Notes: generated from the letters alone by a model not told the origin. Counted from the stretch's first letter, positions 9,595-25,040 are shown. The stretch is 64,000 nucleotides of DNA from Corynebacterium kroppenstedtii (GCF_016894245.1 NZ_CP069792.1:2170001-2234000), one strand, 5' to 3'. Made by a program: numbers and translations.

Positions 9595-11304
9595 TTACGT
9601 ACGAGAGCGTTCGCGGGCTGCAGTGGCCAATAATTCCTCGGCATGCGCGCGCCCTGTATCGGTATGATCTAAGCCGGCAAGCATCCGTGCAAGCTCCTCA
9701 ACGCGCTCACTTTCGGCTAGGGTTTTGACGCCCGATGTCGCCGCGACAGAGGCGTCAACGCTTTTCGTAACGACGAGGTGTTGATCGGCGAACGCCGCTA
9801 CCTGTGGCAAATGCGTGACAACAATCACCTGGCACTGTCTTGATAAGCGCATAAGGCGCCGACCAATCTCCACCCCGGCGCGTCCTCCCACTCCGGCGTC
9901 AACTTCGTCAAAGACGATTGTTGTGCCGCGTCGTTCAGCGGAGAGGACAACTTCAAGGGCAAGCATGATTCGGGATAGCTCACCGCCCGAAGCCGCCTGA
10001 GTCAGTGGACGAGGCTCGGCGCCGTCATAAGATCGCAGTCGAAATTCGACTTCATCGGTCCCATTTTTTCGGAAGACGGTATTTGTTGTCACTGCGATGT
10101 CGAGCGACGACGTCGGCATCGCCAAGCCCCTCATTTCTTCCGTGACCGCTCGTTCGAGTTTCCCTGCCGCACGTCGGCGAGCAGCGGTTAGTTTTTCGGC
10201 GATCTCTCGGGTCTTTGTCCCCGCTTCTTCTGCTTCCTTGGCTAGTTTTTCAATTGTTTCGGTGGAGGTATCGAGGCTTTCCAACCGCTTGTAGGCGTTG
10301 TCACGCCATTCCAGGACCGCGTCAATGTTCGCGGCATATTTTCTCGTCAACTCATTTAGCTGTGCCTGACGCTGGAGTGCAGCATCGAGTTCACCGGGGT
10401 TAGATGAGAGCCCGCCCAAATATCTGCTGAGGTCGGATGAAATGTCTCCCACCTGTTCAAGCAGGTTGTGAATTTGCGTTCCCAGGTTAACCAGCTGCGA
10501 ATCACCGCTGGATGCCAACGCTGATTGCGCTTGACCCAAGAGGTCGATAGCCGATGACGTTTCCTCGGTATCATCGGAACTTAACGCCTGAAAAGCTCTC
10601 CCCGCGGAATCTCGCAGCGAATCAACATCCTGCAGTCGCTTAACCCTGTCGACGAGTAGCTCATCTTCACGCGGCGTGGGGCTCACGGCCTCAATCTCGT
10701 CGAGGGCGAATCGGAGCCGATCTTCTTCCTGAGCCATTTCTCGACGATGCTGTTGGCGCCTCGTGAGTTCGCGTGTCACTGACCGCCACTGGTCCCTCAA
10801 CACTTGGTAGCGCGACTTAATGGCTGCAATTTCGGGGTCAAACGAATCGAGGGCATCCCGCTGCTGATCCGTCGACAATAAACGCAATTGATCATTTTGG
10901 CCATGGATAACTAACAAATTATCCACTACGGCTGCCAATCGTCCTGCAGTGACGGTCCGTCCGCCGACGTGGGCACGTGATCGACCTTTTGACGAGACTG
11001 ATCGGGACACGACGACTTCGTTGTTTTCGGTATCCCCGCCGACGTTTTCGATTTCATCCGTGATGGCAGCACGGTCAGCTTCGTCGATCTCTGAAAAGTC
11101 AAAAATCCCTTCGACGAATGCTTGGGACTGGCCTTCCCTGACCCGCGACGAATCAGCCCGTGCCCCCTGAATGAGTTTGAGGCCCGACAGTAAGAAGGTT
11201 TTACCTGCGCCGGTCTCACCAGTGAGAACAGTAAGGCCAGGCGCCCATGATGCGGTAGCGCTAGGCAACACTCCTAGGTTCTCAATGCTGAGTTCAACGA
11301 GCAC
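9595..11304 (-). CDS. recN: DNA repair protein RecN
   Basis: An SMC-like ATPase that acts at DNA double-strand breaks. The 569-residue protein starts with LSIENLGVLPSATASW and has the Walker A GETGAGKTFLLSGL near residues 30-43, a long coiled-coil middle (about 150-360), the ABC signature ASGGELSRIMLALE and Walker B TTIVFDEVDAGVGG, then HLPQVAAFADQH. The start is GTG at 11304 with GGGG six bases upstream. It sits between nadK and steA as in M. tuberculosis. No LexA-type box was found upstream by eye. Confidence 0.97.
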   Translation of the reverse strand: MLVELSIENLGVLPSATASWAPGLTVLTGETGAGKTFLLSGLKLIQGARADSSRVREGQSQAFVEGIFDFSEIDEADRAAITDEIENVGGDTENNEVVVSRSVSSKGRSRAHVGGRTVTAGRLAAVVDNLLVIHGQNDQLRLLSTDQQRDALDSFDPEIAAIKSRYQVLRDQWRSVTRELTRRQQHRREMAQEEDRLRFALDEIEAVSPTPREDELLVDRVKRLQDVDSLRDSAGRAFQALSSDDTEETSSAIDLLGQAQSALASSGDSQLVNLGTQIHNLLEQVGDISSDLSRYLGGLSSNPGELDAALQRQAQLNELTRKYAANIDAVLEWRDNAYKRLESLDTSTETIEKLAKEAEEAGTKTREIAEKLTAARRRAAGKLERAVTEEMRGLAMPTSSLDIAVTTNTVFRKNGTDEVEFRLRSYDGAEPRPLTQAASGGELSRIMLALEVVLSAERRGTTIVFDEVDAGVGGRAGVEIGRRLMRLSRQCQVIVVTHLPQVAAFADQHLVVTKSVDASVAATSGVKTLAESERVEELARMLAGLDHTDTGRAHAEELLATAARERSRT

Positions 11305-11393
11305 TAGTTTCCCCTTTCATACACGTGCCTGCCGACCGAAAGCTTTTTCGACGTCCGCATCGTATCCCAGCTCTGGCGACCGAGGCTCGTGCA

Positions 11394-12308
11394 TTACTTT
11401 TTGGGCCCCCGCCACCCGGACACAGGCAGGCGAAACTTCGACACTAGACGGTCCGTAAAAGGTGCCGCGTCTAGCCTGACCCACCTGACTGGTTGATCGC
11501 CACGACGGACTTCCACCCTGGATCCGGGTGGGATAGGGATTCTTCTGATCCCATCCAGGTTCGCCGTCGCCGACTGCGTTGATGTGTTCGTCTCTATAGC
11601 AACCTCTGAGAAGGGGCTCACCACTAGAGGTCTTGCGAATAGTGCGTGGGCGTTGTTAGGAACGACAAGGATGGCGTCCAGTGATGGCCATAAGACCGGA
11701 CCGCCGGCTGAGAACGCATATGCGGTGGACCCAGTCGGAGTAGAGACCAACACTCCGTCACATCCGAAGGAACTCACAGGGCGTTGATCAACTTCCAACA
11801 CTGCATCGAGCACGCCTTGTCTATCTACATTCTCAACAGCAACTTCGTTAAGGGCCCAACCACGGCCAAGGTTCCGTCCGTCGGGACCATGAACGCTGAC
11901 CGATAGCGTCATACGATCTTCCACACGCCAGCTGTGATTAATGACAAGCTGGAGCGCCTCCGGAAGGGATTCTTGCTCCCACTCAGCTAAGAAACCGACG
12001 TGGCCAAGGTTGATTCCCAGAACGGGTAAATCGGCAGCATGGGCAATATCGGCAGCACGTAAGAATGTTCCATCGCCCCCGAGGACGAGTACTAATTCAA
12101 TGCGGGCCGTATCAACTTCTCCTGATCGAAAAATCGGAAATGTGCCGAGGACCGGGTGCTTGGTAATAGGGTCCGACGACTCACTAGCGAGGACCCATAC
12201 GGTCAGTCCTGCGTCCTTCAGATATTCAGCAGCTTCCGCCGCCGCAGCCAAGTTTGAATCCCGCCCTGTGTTCGCAACAAGCAGAATTTCCCGATTCTTC
12301 TCCGTCAT
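11394..12308 (-). CDS. nadK: NAD kinase
   Basis: It phosphorylates NAD+ to NADP+ with ATP or polyphosphate. The 304-residue protein has the diagnostic LVLGGDGTFLRAADIA (GGDG motif) and the second motif GSTAYAFSAGGPVLWP. Its ATG overlaps the tlyA stop codon (ATGA), so translation is coupled. The order tlyA-nadK-recN is standard in actinobacteria. Confidence 0.97.
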   Translation of the reverse strand: MTEKNREILLVANTGRDSNLAAAAEAAEYLKDAGLTVWVLASESSDPITKHPVLGTFPIFRSGEVDTARIELVLVLGGDGTFLRAADIAHAADLPVLGINLGHVGFLAEWEQESLPEALQLVINHSWRVEDRMTLSVSVHGPDGRNLGRGWALNEVAVENVDRQGVLDAVLEVDQRPVSSFGCDGVLVSTPTGSTAYAFSAGGPVLWPSLDAILVVPNNAHALFARPLVVSPFSEVAIETNTSTQSATANLDGIRRIPIPPGSRVEVRRGDQPVRWVRLDAAPFTDRLVSKFRLPVSGWRGPKK

Positions 12309-13135
12309 TGAGGTCCTTCCTGCACTGCTGCCGACACCATGGATTCAAGTTTACCGGGTTCCAGTGCTCGGACCCCACCATCCTTGACAAGCCATAAAAA
12401 ATACTCCACATTGCCGCTAGGCCCCGGCAGAGGCGACGCAACCACACCACGGAGTGAAAGACCGAGAGTTTGAGCATACTGGGCAACCTCCACGGTTGCG
12501 CTCACCCGTAAGCTTTCAGACCGAACCACGCCACCGTGTTCTAAACGGTCTTTCCCTACCTCAAACTGTGGCTTCACCATGGGGAGGAGATCTGCTCCCT
12601 CACCCATACAATCAACAATCGCCGGGAGAACCAATTTCAGAGAGATAAACGACAGGTCCCCCACCATCAGGTCGCATGGGCCTCCTGTCAATTCCGGGGT
12701 CAGGTGTCGTACATTCGTCCTGTCTACTACACGGACCCGTTCATCATTCTGTAGACGCCAGATCAACTGCCCATAGCCGACGTCAACAGCGACGACTTCC
12801 CGAGCTCCGCGCTTGAGGCATACGTCGGTAAACCCTCCTGTTGAGGCTCCTGCATCCAATATCCGACGCCCCTCAAATGACAGTCCCTCGGGTTCGAAGG
12901 CTTCACACGCCCCAAGGAGCTTATGAGCACCACGAGATGCCCAATTATCGTCGACGCTTTTCTCCACTTTGATGGATATGCCCGGCTCAACTCGGGTTGC
13001 TGGCTTGGTAGCTTGAAATCCGTTCACCATAACGCGACCACTGCGAATCATCTCAACGGCCTGGTCACGTGATCGCGCAACTTTACGGTTTACTAACTCA
13101 GCGTCGAGGCGACGCCGACTAGGCTGCTTAGTCAC
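12305..13135 (-). CDS. tlyA: TlyA-family rRNA 2'-O-methyltransferase
   Basis: TlyA methylates 16S and 23S rRNA riboses in actinobacteria, and its loss gives capreomycin resistance in mycobacteria. An S4-like RNA-binding domain (RRRLDAELVNRKVARSRDQA) occupies the first 60 residues, followed by a Rossmann methyltransferase domain with ILDAGASTGGFTDVCL and LMVGDLSFISLKLVLP. I chose the GTG at 13135 (VTKQPSRRRL) because GGAGG lies six bases upstream; that gives 276 residues. The start overlaps the end of the small coiled-coil gene by 8 bp, and the end overlaps nadK. Confidence 0.93.
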   Translation of the reverse strand: MTKQPSRRRLDAELVNRKVARSRDQAVEMIRSGRVMVNGFQATKPATRVEPGISIKVEKSVDDNWASRGAHKLLGACEAFEPEGLSFEGRRILDAGASTGGFTDVCLKRGAREVVAVDVGYGQLIWRLQNDERVRVVDRTNVRHLTPELTGGPCDLMVGDLSFISLKLVLPAIVDCMGEGADLLPMVKPQFEVGKDRLEHGGVVRSESLRVSATVEVAQYAQTLGLSLRGVVASPLPGPSGNVEYFLWLVKDGGVRALEPGKLESMVSAAVQEGPQ

Positions 13136-13334
13136 GGGAATCCTCCAAGGCCTGATGAAGAAGATCATGAGCCTTCTCTAAGCGATCAGCTTCTGCAGAG
13201 AGATCAGAGTGATTCCCCTCAAGAATCTCGTACATGTGCGCTGACAACTCAGCATTTGACTCCTCGAGCGTTTTATTCGCTTCAGCCAGACGTTTCTGGT
13301 TGAGGCGCTGGACGTCACCGGGTGTTATCGCCAT
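13128..13334 (-). CDS. Small conserved coiled-coil protein (Rv1693-like position)
   Basis: A 68-residue, strongly charged, probably all-helical protein (MAITPGDVQRLNQKRLAEAN through SAEADRLEKAHDLLHQALED) with heptad-like leucine spacing. No enzyme motif, cysteine or membrane segment is present. The ATG at 13334 overlaps the end of the HAD phosphatase gene by 10 bp, and its stop overlaps the tlyA start by 8 bp, so it is embedded in a tightly coupled operon. M. tuberculosis has a similarly small gene, Rv1693, in the same place. A longer GTG-type start upstream is possible but would lie entirely inside the HAD gene. Function unknown. Confidence 0.75.
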   Translation of the reverse strand: MAITPGDVQRLNQKRLAEANKTLEESNAELSAHMYEILEGNHSDLSAEADRLEKAHDLLHQALEDSRD

Positions 13335-14428
13335 GTATCGATCACACTTTGCGCAGTCGAATCGGTCGCCGCCACCTGGGTCACAGCGGGGGCTCCTTCT
13401 TCCCATGCTGCTGCGATCGCAGTCAGCAAGGCGTCGTGGCGTCGTCGATCAGAGATACGACCCTGCTCAGGTGAATCCGCACCATCCAAGGATTCTTCAG
13501 CCGATCCCTCAGGAAACTCGCCGTCAACGGACGACAGCTGCAAAACGCCATCCAACGTCACCTCTGCTTTCCAACCTGACTTTGATCCAGGGGCAGATCG
13601 ATCAATCGAATCGAACAAGGCCATCATATTGTCGGCGATATATGTGGGGCGCTCCGCAGGATCCGCGGTCAGAAGATCTTTGTGCCCTGATATACCGGTA
13701 ATGACCATCAAGGATGGGATTCCGGCCGCAACTCCCCCGGCAATGTCAGTGTTCAGGCGGTCACCGACAGCCAGTGGACGATCAGAATGGAGTTCTTCCG
13801 CCGCTTGGGTAAACATGTCACCAGCCGGTTTTCCGGCAGAATCGGGGATAACTCCTGTTGCCGTGGTAATCGCAGCAATCATCGACCCGTTTCCGACGGT
13901 TAAGCCACGCTCGGTGGGCAAGGTGGTGTCCATGTTCGTCGCTACGTAGACCGCACCGTTATTAATTGCCAGCGCAGCTTCTGACATTTGCGGCCAGCCC
14001 GTCGTCGTCGCGTGCCCTTGAATCACGGCAGCTGGTTGATCGTCAGCCGATGTGACAACGCTAAACCCGGCCTCGCTGACGAGTTCTTTTAGCGAATCTG
14101 ATCCCAATACAATGACGCGCGAACCTGCAGGAATTTTGCTGACCAACAGCGTAACCCCGGCTTGTGCGGACGTTAAGATGTCGTTCTCAGAGGCAGGAAT
14201 TCCCATTTCCTGCAGAGCTTCGGCAACAGCGCTGGGTGAGCGGGAAGCATTGTTCGTTATGTACTTTAAGCCAACGTGGGAATGGGCCTCGTTAAGGGCC
14301 GATACAGCTTCCGGGATTGGTCGTGCACCGTGGTACACGGTTCCGTCGAGATCGAGGAGTAACGCGTCGGTGCGGTCGATCAAACGCTCTTCGGACGTAT
14401 GAGCGCTGTCATTATTAGAGGCGGCCAT
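13325..14428 (-). CDS. HAD-superfamily class IIA phosphatase (Rv1692-like)
   Basis: A NagD-type HAD hydrolase. Motif I is DALLLDLDGTVYHGARPIP, motif II falls in YITNNASRSP, and the C-terminal metal motif is PLAVGDRLNTDIAGGVAAG. The M. tuberculosis neighbour-equivalent Rv1692 has been reported as a glycerol-3-phosphate phosphatase, so phospholipid-glycerol recycling is a reasonable guess. A C-terminal extension of about 90 residues beyond the HAD core ends in an alanine-rich helix. I used the ATG at 14428, which has AAGGAAG at good spacing; an ATG at 14470 is possible but lacks a site. The stop overlaps the small coiled-coil gene. Confidence 0.88.
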   Translation of the reverse strand: MAASNNDSAHTSEERLIDRTDALLLDLDGTVYHGARPIPEAVSALNEAHSHVGLKYITNNASRSPSAVAEALQEMGIPASENDILTSAQAGVTLLVSKIPAGSRVIVLGSDSLKELVSEAGFSVVTSADDQPAAVIQGHATTTGWPQMSEAALAINNGAVYVATNMDTTLPTERGLTVGNGSMIAAITTATGVIPDSAGKPAGDMFTQAAEELHSDRPLAVGDRLNTDIAGGVAAGIPSLMVITGISGHKDLLTADPAERPTYIADNMMALFDSIDRSAPGSKSGWKAEVTLDGVLQLSSVDGEFPEGSAEESLDGADSPEQGRISDRRRHDALLTAIAAAWEEGAPAVTQVAATDSTAQSVIDTWR

Positions 14429-14495
14429 CAAATCTTCCTTAATGGATGTCATCCGTAGGGATCGGTACATAGCGACACCATACGGTGCGTTTATC

Positions 14496-15428
14496 TTAAA
14501 TGAGCTCGGCTAAGCGCTCTTTTGCGTCGAGAAGCTCGTCGGGATCATGGTCGATTGTCTTTTGAAACCACGCCTTCGCTTCTGTAGTCCGCCCTGCTGC
14601 GGCCAGCGAATCAGCGTAGGCGTAGAACAACCGAGGGGCTTCCTCATCTTTCCGCTTATCATCAAGGTTTTCTTGTTCGAGCCCCGCGACGGCTGCGTCG
14701 TATTGTTCTAAGTCTCGACGAGCACCAGCCACGACGATCGCGAGTTCTTCAGCGGAGTTCGAGTCAAGAAGCTTCGCCTGATCCGATGTACCAAGAGATA
14801 TGGCTTTCTCAGGATGTCCTAGCCCCCTTTCGCAGTCAGCCATGACTGCAAGTAGGCCCGGCCCCCCGGAAATTCTGCGTGCAGCGCGTAGCTCGGATAA
14901 CGCTTCTTTCCATTGGCCGGCATGGTACGCAGCGATACCACACGTCTCGCGGGCAATGGACACTCGTCCCGCCCGATCTTTAGCTGCGCGAGCGTGCTTA
15001 AGGGCCAGCTCGGGATCTTCTTCCATGGCTAACGCGCTGGCGACCATGTGTTTCGCCACGACCCCAGCGTTCTGCTTCGATAGGCTGCGAAGGTCCTGCC
15101 GAACGGTCGGATCTAAATCGCGTTCAGAAATGTCGGGTGGCAGTGAGGGCTCATTGAGGTGCTTCTTCGACCGCTCTTCCCGGTAACCGCTCTTCTTCGG
15201 ACCAGAACGCCCTGACGCGTACTTCGACTTACGGTTGATGCTGCGGTGGGATTTCTTTTTATTGAAGTCGCGGTTATTGGCTCGGTGGTTCCTGTCAGAA
15301 GAACCGGATTTATCGTAGCGCCTTCCATGATGCCCGTCGCCGCTCGATCTGCCGGAGCCGTGGTTGCGGTTGTTAGCCGATCCATTGTGGCGTTTATTTG
15401 CTTCGGAGTCGTTCATAGTACCGCTCAC
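14496..15428 (-). CDS. TPR-repeat protein with basic low-complexity N-terminus (Rv1691-like)
   Basis: A 310-residue protein in two parts. Residues 1-90 are disordered and very rich in Asn, Ser, Gly, Arg, Lys and His (for example RSSGDGHHGRRYDKSGSSDR), a composition often seen in RNA-binding tails. From about 105 onwards there are helical repeats of tetratricopeptide type (ALKHARAAKDRAG, GQWKEALSELRAARRISGG, AAGRTTEAKAWFQKTIDHDP). The start may be the GTG at 15428 or the ATG at 15416; neither has a strong ribosome site. It opens the operon running to nadK/recN and lies directly after the rRNA operon. Partner unknown. Confidence 0.8.
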   Translation of the reverse strand: MSGTMNDSEANKRHNGSANNRNHGSGRSSGDGHHGRRYDKSGSSDRNHRANNRDFNKKKSHRSINRKSKYASGRSGPKKSGYREERSKKHLNEPSLPPDISERDLDPTVRQDLRSLSKQNAGVVAKHMVASALAMEEDPELALKHARAAKDRAGRVSIARETCGIAAYHAGQWKEALSELRAARRISGGPGLLAVMADCERGLGHPEKAISLGTSDQAKLLDSNSAEELAIVVAGARRDLEQYDAAVAGLEQENLDDKRKDEEAPRLFYAYADSLAAAGRTTEAKAWFQKTIDHDPDELLDAKERLAELI

Positions 15429-15766
15429 TTCTTAACAGTCGTATATAAAAACACCTGTCATCACTGCGTTTGATGCGTTAGAGCACCAAGGGCAGCAATG
15501 CGTTAACCGAAAAGATAATAGCAGAGGTTGAAAGAGGGCTTTCAGCGGAACGGATGGTGGACGGAATTTTGTTAGCTGCGTTCGAAATGAATACACAACG
15601 AGCGAATAGAAAACTTTGTACACCCTCTCGTTTCCTTCAATGCTCGCTGGGTTTTTTGGGCGTGTAAACACACACAAAAAACAGTGGTGTGGCTGCCCGC
15701 GCCCCCCAAACAACGAGCACACACAACCACACCACACACACCACATATTCTATTGTTCCCACGTTA
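15429..15766. other. Gap between 5S rRNA and the TPR gene
   Basis: No gene is visible in these 338 bases. The 5S-proximal half is A/C-rich on the plus strand and holds the rRNA terminator. The remainder should contain the promoter of the TPR gene: TATTAT at about 15517-15522 on the minus strand is a possible -10, but no convincing -35 precedes it. A second A/T-rich stretch, TATATA, lies about 20 bp before the TPR start. Confidence 0.4.
15676..15735 (-). terminator. Probable rRNA operon terminator
   Basis: Downstream of 5S on the minus strand, GTGGTGTGG (15727-15735) can pair with CCACACCAC (15684-15692), and the second arm is followed by TG and a run of six T (15676-15681). The loop is long (34 nt) and G/U-rich with a GC-rich core, so inner pairing is likely. 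It is the only T-tailed hairpin between 5S and the next gene. Confidence 0.55.
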
Positions 15767-15885
15767 CGGTTGGCGGCGACCTACTCTCCCACACCCTCCC
15801 AGGTGCAGTACCATCGGCGCAGGCAGGCTTAGCTTCCGGGTTCGGAAAGGGACCGGGCGTGACCCCACCGCAAAAACCACCAACA
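15767..15885 (-). rRNA. rrf: 5S ribosomal RNA
   Basis: The minus strand carries the 5S core CGGTCCCTTTCCGAACCCGG, then GAAGCTAAGCCTGCCTGCGC and GATGGTACTGCACCTGGGAG. The terminal stem is GTTGGTGG (5') with CCGCCAAC (3'), which fixes the ends to within a few bases. The length is about 119 nt, and it is the last gene of the rRNA operon. Confidence 0.93.
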
Positions 15886-15997
15886 CACACAAAAGGACAA
15901 CACACACCCAACCCAACAAGGTGGTGTGCTGCACAAGACACCAAACAGCAGACGCAAGCAACCAACAAACTTCTCACAATATTCCATCATGATTCAT

Positions 15998-21005
<5,008 letters not shown>

Positions 21006-21229
21006 AACAAAGCACAAAAAGCCTGAAAACCAAGCAAAAAACAAACCCCGACACAAAAACAATTCCGTATCGGAATCCGAAAAAACAAATGTTGCAGCCC
21101 ACCAACGGGGCAGGCAGACCACAACCACACCAAAAAATATTTAGGTGTTAAACAATCTTGTCATGATGATCAAAGCAACCACCACAACACTGTGGCACCT
21201 GCTGCGACCAACACAAAAGTACATTGGCA

Positions 21230-21253
21230 CACTATCGAGTTCTCACACAACAC
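21230..21253 (-). promoter_or_regulatory. rRNA leader antitermination/processing-type element
   Basis: The transcript has TGTGAGAACTCGATAGTG within a 24-nt block that differs by one base from the block at 19175-19198 in the 16S-23S spacer. One copy lies before 16S and one before 23S, the layout expected for signals that load antitermination factors or form processing stems. The similarity to actinobacterial GAGAACTCAATAGTG segments is from memory. Confidence 0.6.
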
Positions 21254-21312
21254 ACGCACACACAACACCAAGCACACCACAACCGGTGCACCAGCATGTG
21301 CAGCAAGCAGAA

Positions 21313-21341
21313 ACCCTAACACCGCAACCAGCCAGACGCAA
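21313..21341 (-). promoter_or_regulatory. Candidate rRNA operon promoter
   Basis: On the minus strand TTGCGT (21336-21341) and TAGGGT (21313-21318) are separated by exactly 17 bases. Transcription would begin near 21306, about 300 nt before mature 16S and about 55 nt before the repeated GAGAACT element, an arrangement like mycobacterial rRNA operons. Other promoters further upstream cannot be excluded. Confidence 0.45.
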
Positions 21342-21680
21342 ACACGCGCCACACACTGGAAAACAAAACCAGTGAAAGAATCTCCACCCCAACCACCGGA
21401 TCACTGCTTTCCCAGTAACCGGGCGGGCTGTCTCGGCGACGACACAGAACACTACACACCCCACCCACACACCACAAACCCCCAGCACACAACCACAAAA
21501 CACCCACAACAAACACACACAACAAAGGTTGTCGATCACAAAACAACAACGAACACTCACCAAGCGAGACCACCGTCGGCAATGAAATGATGAATGCAGT
21601 GAGTTACCCGCGTGGAACCGGTTACCAGTGAAATGGTGGAGGAAAGAGTTGTTGGGCGATCGACGCTTCTCCACTATCGG

Positions 21681-21704
21681 AAAAGGGGCCGCAGACGCGG
21701 CCCC
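21681..21704 (-). terminator. Intrinsic terminator of tyrS
   Basis: On the minus strand GGGGCCGC and GCGGCCCC form a perfect 8-bp stem with a 4-base loop, followed directly by TTTT. It begins about 80 nt after the tyrS stop codon and separates tyrS from the rRNA promoter region. Confidence 0.9.
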
Positions 21705-21785
21705 TGACAAGTATTCAACTACAGCTTTGGAGGTTTGCATGGGATTCTGACTTCAGATCCCACTCCCGACACGGAAAACTACAGA

Positions 21786-23120
21786 TCACTTCTCTGCGAA
21801 CTTAGCTCCCGCGAACGACTTCTTGCCCCGTCGCAAAACCAACCACTGTCCGTGGAGGAGATCGTCCGCACGTGGGGTCCAATCCATGTCCGCGACCCGC
21901 TCATTGTTCACATACGCGCCACCCTCTTTAATGGTGCGGCGAGCAGCGCCCTTTGAAGGTGCAAGCTTCGACTCGACGAGCAGGTCAACAATCGTCGGCT
22001 CTGCCCCTTGGGGAAACTCCGCAATCTCTGTCTCCGACAGTGCACCCTTCAAAGTCAAATTGTCCAGGTCACGCAGCTCTCCACGACCGAAGAGTGCCTG
22101 CGAAGCAAGTTCCACAGACTTCGTCGCTTCCTCCCCGTGGACCAACGTCGTCATTTCTTGAGCTAAGCGTTTCTGCGCTGCACGCTTATGCGGACGCTCC
22201 TGCGTTTCAGTTTCTAAGTCTTTGAGCTCTTCCCGGTCAAGGAAAGTAAACCACCGTAGGTAACGGATAACATCGGCGTCTGCCGAGTTGAGGAAGTATT
22301 GATACCACGAGTACGGGCTAGTCATTTCTGGATCGAGCCACAACTTCCCACCGCCAGTGGACTTTCCGAATTTTTTCCCTTCAGAATCGGTTACGAGTGG
22401 AACGGTTATTCCATGGACAACCTCGTTATCGACACGCCGATTGAGGTCGACGCCTCCGACGATGTTTCCCCACTGATCCGATCCACCGATTTGAACCCGG
22501 CAATCGTAGCGTCGTCGAAGTTCAACGAAGTCATTCGCTTGTAAGAGCATGTAAGAAAACTCTGTGTAAGAGATGCCGTCGCCCTCTAGCCGGCGTTTCA
22601 CGGTATCTCTTGACAACATGGTGTTAAGCGAAAAATTCTTGCCTAAATCACGCAGGTACTCGATGGCAGACATTTGCGATGTCCACGTGTAGTTATTTTC
22701 GAGAATCGCACCATTGCTCCCTGAGAAATCAGGGTCGCCTTCAAATGAGACGAAGCGTCGAAGCTGTGACGAAATATTCTGGGCCCACTCAGAGACCGTA
22801 TCTGCGGCAAGCATCGCCCGTTCCCCCACTTCACGGGGATCACCGATCATCCCCGTCGCGCCGCCAGCTAAGACGATCGGGCGGTGCCCGGCCTGCTGGA
22901 ACCGCTTAAGCATCAGCAACGGAACTAAATGACCGGCATGAAGCGACGGACCGGTGGGATCAAAGCCCGTATATAGCGTCAGCATCCCCTCACGAGCCAC
23001 TTGCTTAAGCAGGTCAAGATCCGTCGATTGATTAATAAGACCTCGCCACTGAAGGTCGTCAATGACAGCTGCTCGAGCGTCAGATCCTTCTGACACGCCG
23101 CTATCCGCTCCGTTGTTCAT
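21786..23120 (-). CDS. tyrS: Tyrosyl-tRNA synthetase
   Basis: It charges tRNA-Tyr. The 444-residue protein shows [19 protein letters not shown] (HIGH motif), [27 protein letters not shown] (KMSKS motif) and a C-terminal S4 RNA-binding domain ([20 protein letters not shown]) ending at the normal position. The ATG is preceded by GAGG at a slightly long distance. A variable leader of about 20 residues precedes the catalytic domain. An intrinsic terminator follows, then the rRNA operon. Confidence 0.97.
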   Translation of the reverse strand: MNNGADSGVSEGSDARAAVIDDLQWRGLINQSTDLDLLKQVAREGMLTLYTGFDPTGPSLHAGHLVPLLMLKRFQQAGHRPIVLAGGATGMIGDPREVGERAMLAADTVSEWAQNISSQLRRFVSFEGDPDFSGSNGAILENNYTWTSQMSAIEYLRDLGKNFSLNTMLSRDTVKRRLEGDGISYTEFSYMLLQANDFVELRRRYDCRVQIGGSDQWGNIVGGVDLNRRVDNEVVHGITVPLVTDSEGKKFGKSTGGGKLWLDPEMTSPYSWYQYFLNSADADVIRYLRWFTFLDREELKDLETETQERPHKRAAQKRLAQEMTTLVHGEEATKSVELASQALFGRGELRDLDNLTLKGALSETEIAEFPQGAEPTIVDLLVESKLAPSKGAARRTIKEGGAYVNNERVADMDWTPRADDLLHGQWLVLRRGKKSFAGAKFAEK

Positions 23121-23207
23121 TTAGTACGTGCTCCTCTACTACACACTCGACTGAGAATAATTAATCAGTTTGGCGACGGATTTCCCGCTATTACGCGCAA
23201 TTTTTCT

Positions 23208-23384
23208 TTATTTGCCTTGGTAAGCGAGGGCCTCGTCCTCAAGAAGGACGGGGATTCCGTCGTCAATGGGATATGCAATATGCAAACGCGGATTAACCAA
23301 AAGCTGCTCGTCCTCGTGATACTCCAGTGGCCCCTTGTCTTGTGGGCACACCAGAAGTGACAGTAGCTCTTCATTTAGGCTCAT
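23208..23384 (-). CDS. Trm112/YcaR-like small zinc-ribbon-type protein
   Basis: A 58-residue protein, MSLNEELLSLLVCPQDKGPL to the end EDEALAYQGK, with the family pattern LLxxLVCPxxKGPL, then NPRLHIAYPIDDGIPVLLED. Family members are small Trm112-like activators or partners of methyltransferases; the bacterial ones are mostly uncharacterised. Only the first CP motif is present, with no second cysteine pair, so zinc binding is doubtful. The ATG at 23384 is the natural start of this frame; a different overlapping frame at 23165-23374 is not coding. It lies 87 bp upstream of tyrS, and a similar gene stands near tyrS in other actinobacteria. Confidence 0.85.
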   Translation of the reverse strand: MSLNEELLSLLVCPQDKGPLEYHEDEQLLVNPRLHIAYPIDDGIPVLLEDEALAYQGK

Positions 23385-23521
23385 AAACGCCTAGCCTACC
23401 TTGCTGCTCAAACCCGACGCTCACAGCATCTTCTGTCATTGAGCGCTACCCCACGGCGCCACGATGTGCTGGGAATGATGCACCGGCAGTAAAGAGCGCC
23501 GACATACGGACGCCGGCGTAG

Positions 23522-23543
23522 CGACGTCGTTGTAAAGACGTCG
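23522..23543 (-). terminator. Hairpin after argH, possible terminator
   Basis: CGACGTC and GACGTCG form a 7-bp stem with an 8-base loop, 40 nt after the argH stop codon. There is no T-run, so if it terminates the arginine operon it does so as a tail-less hairpin, which is common in actinobacteria. Confidence 0.3.
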
Positions 23544-23582
23544 GCGAACCAGCTGATCAAAGCTGACGGGCCAGCACGAAGA

Positions 23583-25040
<1,458 letters not shown>

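Larger units (their letters stand above)
21006..21680 (-). other. rRNA operon leader and promoter region
   Basis: No gene is visible between the tyrS terminator and 16S. The transcript-sense strand is strongly G/U-rich; in 21481-21526 the plus strand is A or C at 45 of 46 positions. It holds one good promoter candidate (21313-21341), the repeated GAGAACTCGATAGTG element (21230-21253) and an A/T-rich patch at 21130-21175 with TTGATC-17-TAACAC that could be a second promoter. Open frames here are by-products of the biased composition. Confidence 0.6.

Noticed and set aside
9444..11393. LexA (SOS) box upstream of recN, and likewise at uvrA and uvrB
   Set aside because: No TCGAA-type inverted repeat was found in the upstream gaps by eye.
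13335..13406. Longer start of the small coiled-coil gene (MGRRSPRCDPGGG)
   Set aside because: It lies entirely within the HAD gene, lacks a ribosome site and is compositionally unlike the rest of the protein.
21440..21560. CA-rich short repeats resembling a repeat array
   Set aside because: No regular repeat-spacer periodicity; it is low-complexity leader sequence, not CRISPR.
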